Shown here piece by piece: positions 1 through 6,902 of a stretch of 6,902 nucleotides of DNA (position 1 is the first letter of the stretch; each line of letters opens with the position of its first letter). The DNA is from Frankiaceae bacterium (lineage in GTDB: Bacteria > Actinomycetota > Actinomycetes > JADGOU01), in NCBI GenBank assembly GCA_017882835.1, contig JADGOU010000159.1:1-6902 (forward strand), in the 5' to 3' direction. The notes beneath the pieces were generated by a model. The model was not told the DNA's origin, ran no database searches, and saw nothing but the letters and a program-made list of their open reading frames with translations. Made by a program: the position numbers and the translations under genes.

Positions 1-249
1 GGCCAGCCGGGCCCGGTGTCGCAGCCAGGCCGCGGTCGACGCCGCCCCGGCGGCCGCGGCCCCACCGCCCCGGTCGAAGGCCACCAGCCGGCGGGCGAAT
101 TCCGCCTCCAGCCGGTTGCGGGCGACGCCCAGCGCCACCACGTCCTCGCCCAGGGCGGCGACCGGCAGCCCAGCGAGCTCCTCGCCGGCCAGCCGGTCCA
201 GTGCACCGCCGAGCCGGCCCACCGGCGCTCGTCCGTCGTACTCGAACAT
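1..249 (-). CDS. DUF222 (13E12 repeat family) protein, probable HNH endonuclease, N-terminal part only
   Basis: The minus strand is open from an ATG at 249-247 to the window edge, giving 83 residues. The product begins MFEYDGRAPVGRLGGALDRL, continues with an alanine- and leucine-rich helical stretch (LEAEFARRLVAFD, about residues 48-60) and reaches GAASTAAWLRHRARLA (about 68-83). The order 'hydrophobic helix, FARRL-AFD, Gly/Ala spacer, STAAWLRHR-RL' is the recognisable start of actinobacterial DUF222/13E12 proteins. Full-length members are usually several hundred residues and most carry a C-terminal HNH nuclease motif; that part lies outside the window, so nuclease activity is inferred from the family. 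The ATG is chosen because it sits 7 nt after a TACAGT hexamer (leaderless start) and inside a LexA box; an in-frame GTG at 273-271 is an alternative. No Shine-Dalgarno sequence is seen. The family is multicopy in many actinobacteria and its cellular role is not settled. Confidence 0.8.
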   Translation of the reverse strand, partial: MFEYDGRAPVGRLGGALDRLAGEELAGLPVAALGEDVVALGVARNRLEAEFARRLVAFDRGGGAAAAGAASTAAWLRHRARLA

Positions 250-257
250 GTGTTCTA
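242..257. promoter_or_regulatory. LexA-binding SOS box over the start of the DUF222 gene
   Basis: The plus strand reads TCGAACATGTGTTCTA. Against the actinobacterial SOS box TCGAAC-N4-GTTCGA this differs at one base (T for G at 256). The ATG of the DUF222 gene lies inside the left half-site and spacer (247-249), so a bound LexA repressor would cover the presumed transcription and translation start. LexA sites at several 13E12 genes have been reported in Mycobacterium tuberculosis, which agrees with this placement. The site match is seen directly; repression and DNA-damage induction are inferred. Confidence 0.75.
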
Positions 258-262
258 CTGTA
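257..262 (-). promoter_or_regulatory. Putative -10 element of a leaderless promoter for the DUF222 gene
   Basis: On the minus strand 262-257 reads TACAGT, a match to the actinobacterial -10 pattern TANNNT. It is followed by exactly 7 nt and then the ATG at 249, which is the usual -10 to start-site distance when transcription begins at the A of the start codon. It abuts the LexA box by one base. No convincing -35 hexamer is seen at the expected distance (around 280-285 reads CCGAAA on the minus strand). Confidence 0.5.
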
Positions 263-270
263 GTCGGCGC

Positions 271-287
271 CACCGACAGTTTCGGTG
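271..287. other. Small inverted repeat in the lepA/DUF222 gap
   Basis: CACCGA (271-276) and TCGGTG (282-287) form a perfect 6-bp stem with a 5-nt loop. It lies about 45 nt downstream of the lepA stop and just upstream of the DUF222 -10 element. No T-tract follows on the minus strand, so it is at best a weak terminator, or it could be a protein-binding palindrome. Function is unknown. Confidence 0.3.
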
Positions 288-316
288 TTGGTGTGGACAG
301 TGCCGAGAAGTCGACT

Positions 317-332
317 AGCCGGGGGCGCGGCT
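317..332 (-). terminator. Possible weak terminator hairpin directly after lepA
   Basis: AGCCG (317-321) and CGGCT (328-332) can pair across a 6-nt loop immediately after the lepA TAG stop at 336-334. On the minus strand the stem is followed by AGTCGACTTCT, which has a few T residues but no true U-tract. The stem is short, so this is a tentative call; actinobacterial terminators often lack U-tracts. Confidence 0.25.
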
Positions 333-333
333 C

Positions 334-2160
<1,827 letters not shown>

Positions 2161-2239
2161 GCAGGGGTCCGTCTCGGTCGAAGCGGTGCTAGGTGGCTCA
2201 CCGCACGTCCGGCGGCAGCGCAGTCATCGTCCCACCCGC

Positions 2240-2248
2240 TGCTAGTGT
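2240..2248 (+). promoter_or_regulatory. Putative extended -10 promoter element of rpsT
   Basis: The plus strand reads TGC-TAGTGT, an extended -10 (TGN followed by TANNNT, with TAGTGT at 2243-2248). No good -35 hexamer is seen at 16-18 bp upstream, which is tolerated by extended -10 promoters. Transcription would start near 2255, giving a leader of about 72 nt before the rpsT start codon. Predicted from sequence pattern only. Confidence 0.5.
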
Positions 2249-2258
2249 GGTGCCTCGT

Positions 2259-2275
2259 GGCCGCGCCGCGCGGTT
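2259..2275 (+). other. GC-rich hairpin in the rpsT 5' leader
   Basis: CCGCG (2261-2265) and CGCGG (2269-2273) form a 5-bp stem with a CCG loop, and two G-T wobble pairs can extend it to 2259-2275. It sits at the very start of the predicted rpsT leader and is followed by TTGGGC. It could influence rpsT mRNA stability or S20 autoregulation, but this is speculation. Confidence 0.25.
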
Positions 2276-2282
2276 TGGGCTG

Positions 2283-2305
2283 CCATCCGACTGCCTCCAT
2301 CCGAC
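2283..2305 (+). repeat. Short direct repeat in the rpsT leader
   Basis: CCATCCGAC occurs at 2283-2291 and again at 2297-2305, a 14-bp period with a 5-bp spacer. It lies 20-45 nt before the rpsT start codon. It may be a chance slippage product; no known element is recognised. Confidence 0.35.
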
Positions 2306-2326
2306 GACGTACCGGGGTTCCACTTC

Positions 2327-2590
2327 GTGGCAAACATCAAGTCCCAGCTCAAGCGCATCAAGACGAACGAGAAGGCCCGGCTGCGCAACAAGTCGGTTAA
2401 GTCGTCGCTGAAGACGGCCGTGCGCCAGTTCCGGGCCGCGGTGAACGCCGGCGACCCGCAGGCCACCGCGACCGCGCTGCGGCACGCCTCCCGGCAGCTG
2501 GACAAGGCAGCCAGCAAGGGCGTCATCCACGCCAACCAGGCCGCCAACCGCAAGTCGGCGATGGCCAAGCGCGCCGCCGGCGTCAGCTAG
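2327..2590 (+). CDS. rpsT: 30S ribosomal protein S20 (bS20)
   Basis: The 87-residue product is the standard length for bS20, a primary 16S rRNA-binding protein of the small subunit needed early in 30S assembly. It begins with the family signature MANIKSQLKRIKTNEKARLR and continues with NKSVKSSLKTAVR; the second half has the conserved LDKAASKGVIHANQAANRKS (about residues 57-76). Lysine and arginine are abundant, as expected for an RNA-binding helical bundle. The start is GTG at 2327-2329; a GGGG at 2314-2317, 9 nt upstream, is the only Shine-Dalgarno-like sequence. It is divergent from lepA and convergent with holA. In other bacteria S20 represses its own translation; nothing here proves that for this gene. 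Confidence 0.98.
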   Translation: MANIKSQLKRIKTNEKARLRNKSVKSSLKTAVRQFRAAVNAGDPQATATALRHASRQLDKAASKGVIHANQAANRKSAMAKRAAGVS

Positions 2591-2612
2591 CCGGCCCAGG
2601 CAATTCGCCGGC
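2590..2612. terminator. Possible bidirectional terminator between rpsT and holA
   Basis: GCCGGC at 2590-2595 (its first G is the last base of the rpsT TAG stop) pairs with GCCGGC at 2607-2612 across an 11-nt loop. The gap between the convergent stop codons is only 24 bp (2591-2614), so this stem nearly fills it. There is no T-tract on either strand, so efficiency is unknown. Confidence 0.35.
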
Positions 2613-2614
2613 GC

Positions 2615-3598
2615 TCAGCGCTGGGTCTGCGCCGCGACGACGGCGAGCAGCATCCGTTCCACGGCGTACGCCGGGTCGGCCGCACCTCCCTTGACCTCGG
2701 CGTCCGCCGCAGCGACCGCGAGCACCGCGGTGGCGATGCCCTCCGGGTGCCAGGATCGCGCCTGACGAAGCGCCTTGTCCGCCCGCCAGGTCGGCCAGCC
2801 GAGCCGCCGGGCTAGGTCTGCCGGCCGGTCCCGCAGGTACGGCGCCACCTGCACCACCGAGCGCAGCGCGCCGGCCAGGCCGCTGGTGAACAGCACCGGG
2901 GCGACATTGACCGACTGCCCCCAGCGAAACAGCTCCAGCGCGCCCGCCGCGTCGCCGGCCATGGCGCGGTCTGCGACGGCGAAGCCGGTGGTCTCCGGGC
3001 GCCCACGGTAGTACCGCGCGATCGCGGCCGCGTCCACCTGGCCGCCCGTGTCGGCGACCAGCTGAGCGCCAGCGGTGGCCAGCGCCCGCAGGTCGTTACC
3101 GACCGCCTGGAGCAGCAGGTCGGCTGCCTCGGTGTCGATCCGGCCACCGGCTCGCCGAACTTCCATGGCCAGGAAGTCACGCCGCGCCCTGGCGGTGCGT
3201 GGACCTTGGCAATCCACCCGGTCCCCCGCGCGCGGGCCCAGCCGGTCCAGGAGTTTGCGGCCCTTGGCGCCGCCGCTGTGTACGGCAACGACGGCCACCT
3301 CCGGCAACGGATCGGCCAGGTAGCTGAGCAACGCGTCGGCGACTGCCTGATCCGCGTCCTCCACCCCCTGCAGCACGATCACTCGGCGATCACCGAACAG
3401 CGACGGGCTGAGCAGCGTGGCCAGGTCCCCCGGCTCCAGCCCGGCAACTTCTACGGCGCGAACGTCGGCGTCTGCCTCGACCGCGCGGACCGCGGCCACC
3501 ACGGCCACCACCGCCCTGGAGACGAGGAGCTCCTCCGCGCCGACGACCAACGTCAGTGCGGGCGGTCGCTCCGGCGACGTCGTCGGCTTGGGTGGCAT
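2615..3598 (-). CDS. holA: DNA polymerase III, delta subunit
   Basis: This 327-residue protein matches the usual length of actinobacterial HolA. The delta subunit is the wrench of the clamp loader: it contacts the beta sliding clamp and opens it for loading onto primed DNA. Visible landmarks are the N-terminal LTLVVGAEELLVSRAV (about residues 15-30), the RPETTGFAVADRAM segment after the AAA+-like lid region (about 200-213), and the C-terminal collar with DAEVKGGAADPAYAVERMLL (about 299-318). The subunit does not bind ATP, which fits the lack of a P-loop. The ATG at 3598-3596 is chosen because it gives MPPKPTTSPERPPALTLVVG with family-like length and a GGGA about 11 nt upstream; an ATG at 3607 is close by, and the frame stays open to 3709. 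The chosen start lies inside the end of comEC (46-nt overlap), so translational coupling is plausible. The stop is TGA at 2617-2615. Confidence 0.92.
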   Translation of the reverse strand: MPPKPTTSPERPPALTLVVGAEELLVSRAVVAVVAAVRAVEADADVRAVEVAGLEPGDLATLLSPSLFGDRRVIVLQGVEDADQAVADALLSYLADPLPEVAVVAVHSGGAKGRKLLDRLGPRAGDRVDCQGPRTARARRDFLAMEVRRAGGRIDTEAADLLLQAVGNDLRALATAGAQLVADTGGQVDAAAIARYYRGRPETTGFAVADRAMAGDAAGALELFRWGQSVNVAPVLFTSGLAGALRSVVQVAPYLRDRPADLARRLGWPTWRADKALRQARSWHPEGIATAVLAVAAADAEVKGGAADPAYAVERMLLAVVAAQTQR

Positions 3599-6186
3599 GA
3601 CGCGCATCGTCCCATGGGCCCGCGCGGCGGTGACCTCGCTCTCGACCCGTCGGCGCGCGAACGTGCCCGCGCGTCGGGTGCCCAACGGCTGACGCTGACA
3701 GCGGTCCACGACGTTGCCAGCTCTCCGCCGGCTCCAGCGGAGCCGGCGCCACCGATGACCACGACAGTGGCCGCCGTACCGGTATCCGCCCCAGAGCCGC
3801 GGCGCATCGCCGTACCGGCCGGTGCTGCACCCACCCCGTGCTGCGCGACGACCCGGAGTGCGGTCGGACCACCACTCACGGCAACCGCACCATCGAGATC
3901 GGTCCGGTAGCTCCGCGCGCCGGCGATCGACAGCCGCCCGAGGGTCTCGGCGGACGGGTGCCCGTAGGGGTTATCCGCCCCCACCGACGTCAGCGACACC
4001 GCCGCGCCGACGTCGGTCAGGAAGGTCGGGTCCTGAGCATCCGATCCGTGGTGCGGCACCTTGAGTACGTCGGCGTGCAGGTCCACTCCGCTGTCGAGCA
4101 GCGCCTGCTGTGCCGGTGGTTCGACGTCCCCGCTCAGTAGGGCGGTAATGCCCCCTGTAGACACCCGCACCACCACGGAGGAGTTGTTCGGATCCGAGCT
4201 GGTGCCCACGAACGCGCGGGGCGGGGCGATCACCTGCCAGCTCAGGTCACCGACCCCGTTCTCGGTTCCGACCGCCGCCCGTTGCAGCGGGACGGCAGCA
4301 GCGTCCGCCCAGCTCCGCACCCGGGCGAGCTCGTTCTCGGGCTCGTCCAGCGGTCCGGTTTCGATCAGCGCGACCGCCCGGTGGCGCAGCACCCCGGGCA
4401 ACCCCTCAACATGATCAGCGTGCAGGTGGGTGAGCAGGACCAGAGGCACCCGCCGTACGCCGAGGGCGCGCAGGCAACCGTCCACCGGGCGCGGGTCCGG
4501 GCCGGCATCGACCACCACCGCCGTGCCCAGCCCGGCCGCGAGCACCAGGGCATCACCTTGGCCGATGTCGCACGCCACCAGCCGCCACCCCGACGGTGGC
4601 CAGCCCGGCGCCGCCACGCGCAGGCAGCCAACCGCGACGAGCGCACCGCCGGCGATCGCGGCCGCCAGCCGGCGCAGCCGGCGCGACCCGACGACCAGCA
4701 GCAGGGCCGCGGTCGCCAGCACCAGCAACCCCGCACCACCCAGGCCGGCGACCCAGCCGATCGACCCGCCGGGTACGGCGACCCCGGCGTGCGCCACGGC
4801 GACCAGCCACCAAACCGGGATGAAGGCCAGCCAGGCCAGCAGCCGGGCGACCGGCATGGCCACCGGAGCCGCCACGGCGGTAAGGACGCCCAGCACTGTG
4901 GCCGAAGCCACTGCCGGCACCGCGAGCAGGTTGGCCGGGATGGCGACCAGGCTGACCGATCCGGCCAACGCCGCGATCACCGGCCCGCACGCCAGCTGGG
5001 CAGCAGCCGGGACCGCCAACGCCTCGGCCAGCCAGCCCGGCAGGCGGGCGGCAAGGCGGTCCCGCCAGCCGGGCGCCAGAACGAGCAGACCCAGGGTAGC
5101 CAGCACCGACAGGGCGAAGCCGGCGGTCGCGGCCAGGTCGGGGTCGACCAGCAGCAGGCCGACGACCGCTGCGCAAAGCGCCGGCAGCGCGGCCCGGCGC
5201 CGACCGCTGGCCAAGGCGACGACGGCAACCCCGCCCATCACGGCGGCCCGCAACACGCTGGGCTGCGGCCGCGCCAGCATGACAAAGCCGAGCAGAGCCA
5301 CGCCGGCCGCCACTGGTGCCAGCCGGACGCCGAGCCGCAGTCGGCGCCCGACGAGCAAGGCGGCCGCTAGCACGATCGCCACGTTGCTACCGCTAACGGC
5401 CACCAAGTGGGTCAAGCCGGTAGTGCGAAAGTCATCCGCCAGCTCCGGCGGCAGCCGGGACACGTCGCCATCGACCAGTCCGGGCAACAGTCCCCGCTCG
5501 TCGGTCGGCAACCGGTCGGTCGCCGTGCGCAGGCCGGCTCGCAGTCGGCCGGCGGCTCGCTGCACCGTCGAGGCGGCGGCCACCTGCTGCGGCGGCCCGC
5601 GCGCCGACAGCACAGCGGCCACCGGGTCCCCGACTCGCGCCGAAGCCAGCCGACCTTCGGCGGACAGCCGCTGGCTGGGCAGCAGCGGACTCCACGCCGG
5701 GTCCTGAGCCAGCACCAGCAGCGGCGCCCGAACGCGCAGGGTCCGCCCGGCGGCGGTGACCTCCTCGACCCGCGCTGGCACCAGCAGTAGGTCGGCCCGG
5801 CGTACCGAGCCCGTGGTTCGGCCCTGATGCGGTAGCGGGTCACCGGTGACCACGAGCCGCGCCCGGACGACAGAGCCGTCCCGGGCCAGGTCCGGCACCA
5901 CTCCGTGGCGCCGACTGTCGGCCCGCAGGCCGGCCGCGACCAACCCGGCGGCCACGCATACCAGCGCCGCCACCGCCACCGTCGCCCGGCCGCCGGCAGC
6001 CGCCAGGAACACCACGATCGCCGTGATGCTCGACAATGCAGCGACCGCGAGGGCGGCGGACAGCGGCAGCCGCAGCCCGGCCAGGGCGGCCAGCCAGGTC
6101 CCGAGCGCGGGCGCCAGCAGCCGGAGGTCGGCGGGTGGCCGGAGGTCGGCAGGTGGCCGGCCGCTGTCGCTTGCGGGGCGACTCAC
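3553..6186 (-). CDS. comEC: ComEC/Rec2-family DNA internalisation channel with metallo-beta-lactamase domain
   Basis: The 877-residue product is a polytopic membrane protein proposed to carry single-stranded DNA across the membrane in natural transformation. An N-terminal cluster of about three membrane segments (residues 23-90) precedes a soluble DUF4131-type region. The competence domain follows, with the signature TGLTHLVAVSGSN (256-268) and many membrane helices. The C-terminal metallo-beta-lactamase-like domain keeps the metal motif HLHADH (587-592), GDVE (686-689, metal-ligand Asp 687) and PHHGSD (711-716), so nuclease activity is plausible. The start is GTG at 6186-6184, overlapping the comEA stop as GTGA, which implies coupled translation. 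The last 90-100 residues after LRVVAQHGVG (about 778-787) are rich in Gly, Ala, Arg, Ser and Pro, do not resemble the family, and run 46 nt into holA; the real functional end may be earlier. Competence itself is rarely shown in actinobacteria, so in vivo role is inferred. Confidence 0.95.
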   Translation of the reverse strand: MSRPASDSGRPPADLRPPADLRLLAPALGTWLAALAGLRLPLSAALAVAALSSITAIVVFLAAAGGRATVAVAALVCVAAGLVAAGLRADSRRHGVVPDLARDGSVVRARLVVTGDPLPHQGRTTGSVRRADLLLVPARVEEVTAAGRTLRVRAPLLVLAQDPAWSPLLPSQRLSAEGRLASARVGDPVAAVLSARGPPQQVAAASTVQRAAGRLRAGLRTATDRLPTDERGLLPGLVDGDVSRLPPELADDFRTTGLTHLVAVSGSNVAIVLAAALLVGRRLRLGVRLAPVAAGVALLGFVMLARPQPSVLRAAVMGGVAVVALASGRRRAALPALCAAVVGLLLVDPDLAATAGFALSVLATLGLLVLAPGWRDRLAARLPGWLAEALAVPAAAQLACGPVIAALAGSVSLVAIPANLLAVPAVASATVLGVLTAVAAPVAMPVARLLAWLAFIPVWWLVAVAHAGVAVPGGSIGWVAGLGGAGLLVLATAALLLVVGSRRLRRLAAAIAGGALVAVGCLRVAAPGWPPSGWRLVACDIGQGDALVLAAGLGTAVVVDAGPDPRPVDGCLRALGVRRVPLVLLTHLHADHVEGLPGVLRHRAVALIETGPLDEPENELARVRSWADAAAVPLQRAAVGTENGVGDLSWQVIAPPRAFVGTSSDPNNSSVVVRVSTGGITALLSGDVEPPAQQALLDSGVDLHADVLKVPHHGSDAQDPTFLTDVGAAVSLTSVGADNPYGHPSAETLGRLSIAGARSYRTDLDGAVAVSGGPTALRVVAQHGVGAAPAGTAMRRGSGADTGTAATVVVIGGAGSAGAGGELATSWTAVSVSRWAPDARARSRADGSRARSPPRGPMGRCASCHPSRRRRRSDRPH
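3726..3748. repeat. Strong perfect inverted repeat inside the comEC 3' end
   Basis: CGCCGGCTCC (3726-3735) and GGAGCCGGCG (3739-3748) form a perfect 10-bp GC-rich stem with a 3-nt AGC loop. It lies within the nonconserved comEC tail, about 130 nt upstream of the holA start, and encodes GAGSAGAG. No T-tract follows on either strand. It could be an attenuator or mRNA-stability element between comEC and holA, or simply a repetitive Gly/Ala coding stretch. Confidence 0.6.
6121..6156. repeat. 18-bp tandem duplication near the 5' end of comEC
   Basis: The unit CCGGAGGTCGGCGGGTGG (6121-6138) is followed directly by the same 18 bp with one change (A for G at 6151) at 6139-6156. On the coding strand it encodes PPADLR twice (residues 11-22), just before the first membrane segment of ComEC. 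It is in frame, looks like a recent slippage duplication, and should be tolerated in a cytoplasmic N-terminal tail. Confidence 0.85.
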
Positions 6187-6902
6187 ACCGTGACCGCGGC
6201 GCTGATCTCGGCGAACTTGCGCTCCCCCACGCCGCTGACCTCACGCAGCTGGTCGACGCTGGCGAACCGACCGTGCTGCTGGCGCCAGGCGACGATCCGC
6301 TGCGCCAGCACCGGGCCGACGCCGGGCAGGGTGTCGAGTTGCTGTTCGGTCGCGCTGTTCAGGTTGACCTTGCCGCCGCTGGCCCCGCCGCTCGACCCGC
6401 CGCTGGCGCCGCCGGACTGGCCGCCCGCACCTGCCGTCGCCCCTGTTGGCGCGGCAGCCGGCGGGTCGGCCCCGACCAGCACCTGCTCGCCGTCGGTCAG
6501 CCGGCGAGCGAGGTTCACGCCGGCGGTGCTCTCCCCCGGCAGCGCGCCGCCGGCGGCGGCCACCGCGTCAGCGACCCGGGAACCAGCCGGCAGCGTCACC
6601 ACGCCGGGGTGGTGCACCTTGCCGGCCACGTCGACGGTGACGTCTCCGCCCGGACTCGGTGCGGCGGCGGGTGAGCCGCCCGTCGCCGCGAGCGGCGCAG
6701 CCCCCGGGCGAGTCGGCGCGCTGCGGGCTGGATCCGGGCGCACCGACGGCACGGTCACCGCTGTCGGTCGAGACCGCCACACCAGCAACCCGGCGCCGAG
6801 CACCGCTACCAGCGCTACCACCAGGAGCACGGCGACTCCGCGCCGCCCTGGACTCAGCCGAGCGCTCTGCAACCCGACTGGCAACCGCTCGAGCGCCGCG
6901 CC
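6183..6902 (-). CDS. comEA: ComEA-family membrane-anchored DNA receptor, 5' end beyond the window
   Basis: The frame is open to the right edge and gives 239 residues. A single membrane segment (about residues 22-42) is preceded by a basic stretch (SARLSPGRR), which suggests an N-in anchor. A Pro/Ala-rich linker leads to an SLBB-type domain (GDVTVDVAGKVHHPGVVTLP onward, about 87-144, with NLARRLTDGEQVLVG). A Gly/Ser linker (about 158-177) follows, then the C-terminal double helix-hairpin-helix DNA-binding domain: KVNLNSATEQQLDTLPGVGP (178-197), GRFASVDQL (211-219) and VSGVGERKFAEI (222-233). This is the ComEA layout: it binds incoming double-stranded DNA outside the membrane and delivers it to ComEC. 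A TTG at 6884-6882 could be a start, but the frame continues upstream with GAALERL and actinobacterial homologues often have longer N-termini, so I treat the gene as truncated by the window. The TGA stop overlaps the comEC GTG. Confidence 0.93.
   Translation of the reverse strand, partial: GAALERLPVGLQSARLSPGRRGVAVLLVVALVAVLGAGLLVWRSRPTAVTVPSVRPDPARSAPTRPGAAPLAATGGSPAAAPSPGGDVTVDVAGKVHHPGVVTLPAGSRVADAVAAAGGALPGESTAGVNLARRLTDGEQVLVGADPPAAAPTGATAGAGGQSGGASGGSSGGASGGKVNLNSATEQQLDTLPGVGPVLAQRIVAWRQQHGRFASVDQLREVSGVGERKFAEISAAVTV
6373..6420. repeat. Four imperfect 12-bp repeats encoding the ComEA Gly/Ser linker
   Basis: Four 12-bp units starting at 6373, 6385, 6397 and 6409 begin CCGCCG and differ mainly in their last six bases. 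On the coding strand they give QSGG-ASGG-SSGG-ASGG, a flexible linker between the SLBB and helix-hairpin-helix domains. Such repeats change copy number easily, so linker length may vary between strains. Confidence 0.75.

Noticed and set aside
3599..3709. Longer holA start at 3709
   Set aside because: The extra 37 residues are basic and unlike the family, and the ATG at 3598 gives the usual length and N-terminus.
3390..3910. Open frames on both strands around the comEC/holA junction (234 and 161 codons) as a possible extra gene
   Set aside because: Arg/Pro-rich composition, no domain and no ribosome-binding site; more likely GC-rich shadows of holA and comEC.
4282..5707. Long plus-strand open frames (362 and 425 codons) opposite comEC
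   Set aside because: They are antisense shadows of a well-supported gene in high-GC DNA; their products are low-complexity Arg/Ala/Pro/Gln/Thr-rich sequence with no recognisable domain.

Overview
The window is high-GC DNA (by eye about 70% G+C) from an actinobacterium. Ribosomal protein S20, the LepA N-terminus (…RTDPA-MIRNF…), the gene order and a partial DUF222/13E12-type gene all point to Actinomycetota. The S20 and LepA wording resembles Micromonosporales or Pseudonocardiales-like lineages, but I would not name a genus from sequence alone.

Layout from left to right. Positions 1-249 (minus) hold the first 83 codons of a DUF222/13E12-family gene that runs off the left edge. A near-perfect actinobacterial LexA (SOS) box lies over its start codon, with a -10-like hexamer placed for a leaderless transcript. 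Positions 250-333 are an intergenic gap with two small hairpins. Positions 334-2160 (minus) are lepA (elongation factor 4). Positions 2161-2326 are a divergent promoter region. Positions 2327-2590 (plus) are rpsT (ribosomal protein S20), the only plus-strand gene. It converges on holA with a 24-bp gap. Positions 2615-3598 (minus) are holA (DNA polymerase III delta subunit). Positions 3553-6186 (minus) are comEC (DNA-uptake channel), and 6183-6902 (minus) is comEA (membrane-anchored DNA receptor), which continues past the right edge.

comEA, comEC and holA read in the same direction and overlap (4 nt GTGA between comEA and comEC, 46 nt between comEC and holA), so they look like one transcription unit that joins DNA import with the replication clamp loader. 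lepA and rpsT are divergent translation genes. This lepA / rpsT / holA / comEC / comEA order is common in actinobacterial core chromosomes.

I see no novel defence, mobile or biosynthetic system. The most interesting points are the SOS box over the start of the DUF222 gene and the odd, hairpin-bearing C-terminal tail of comEC that overlaps holA. Intergenic space is small and no stretch over 300 bases lacks a gene.
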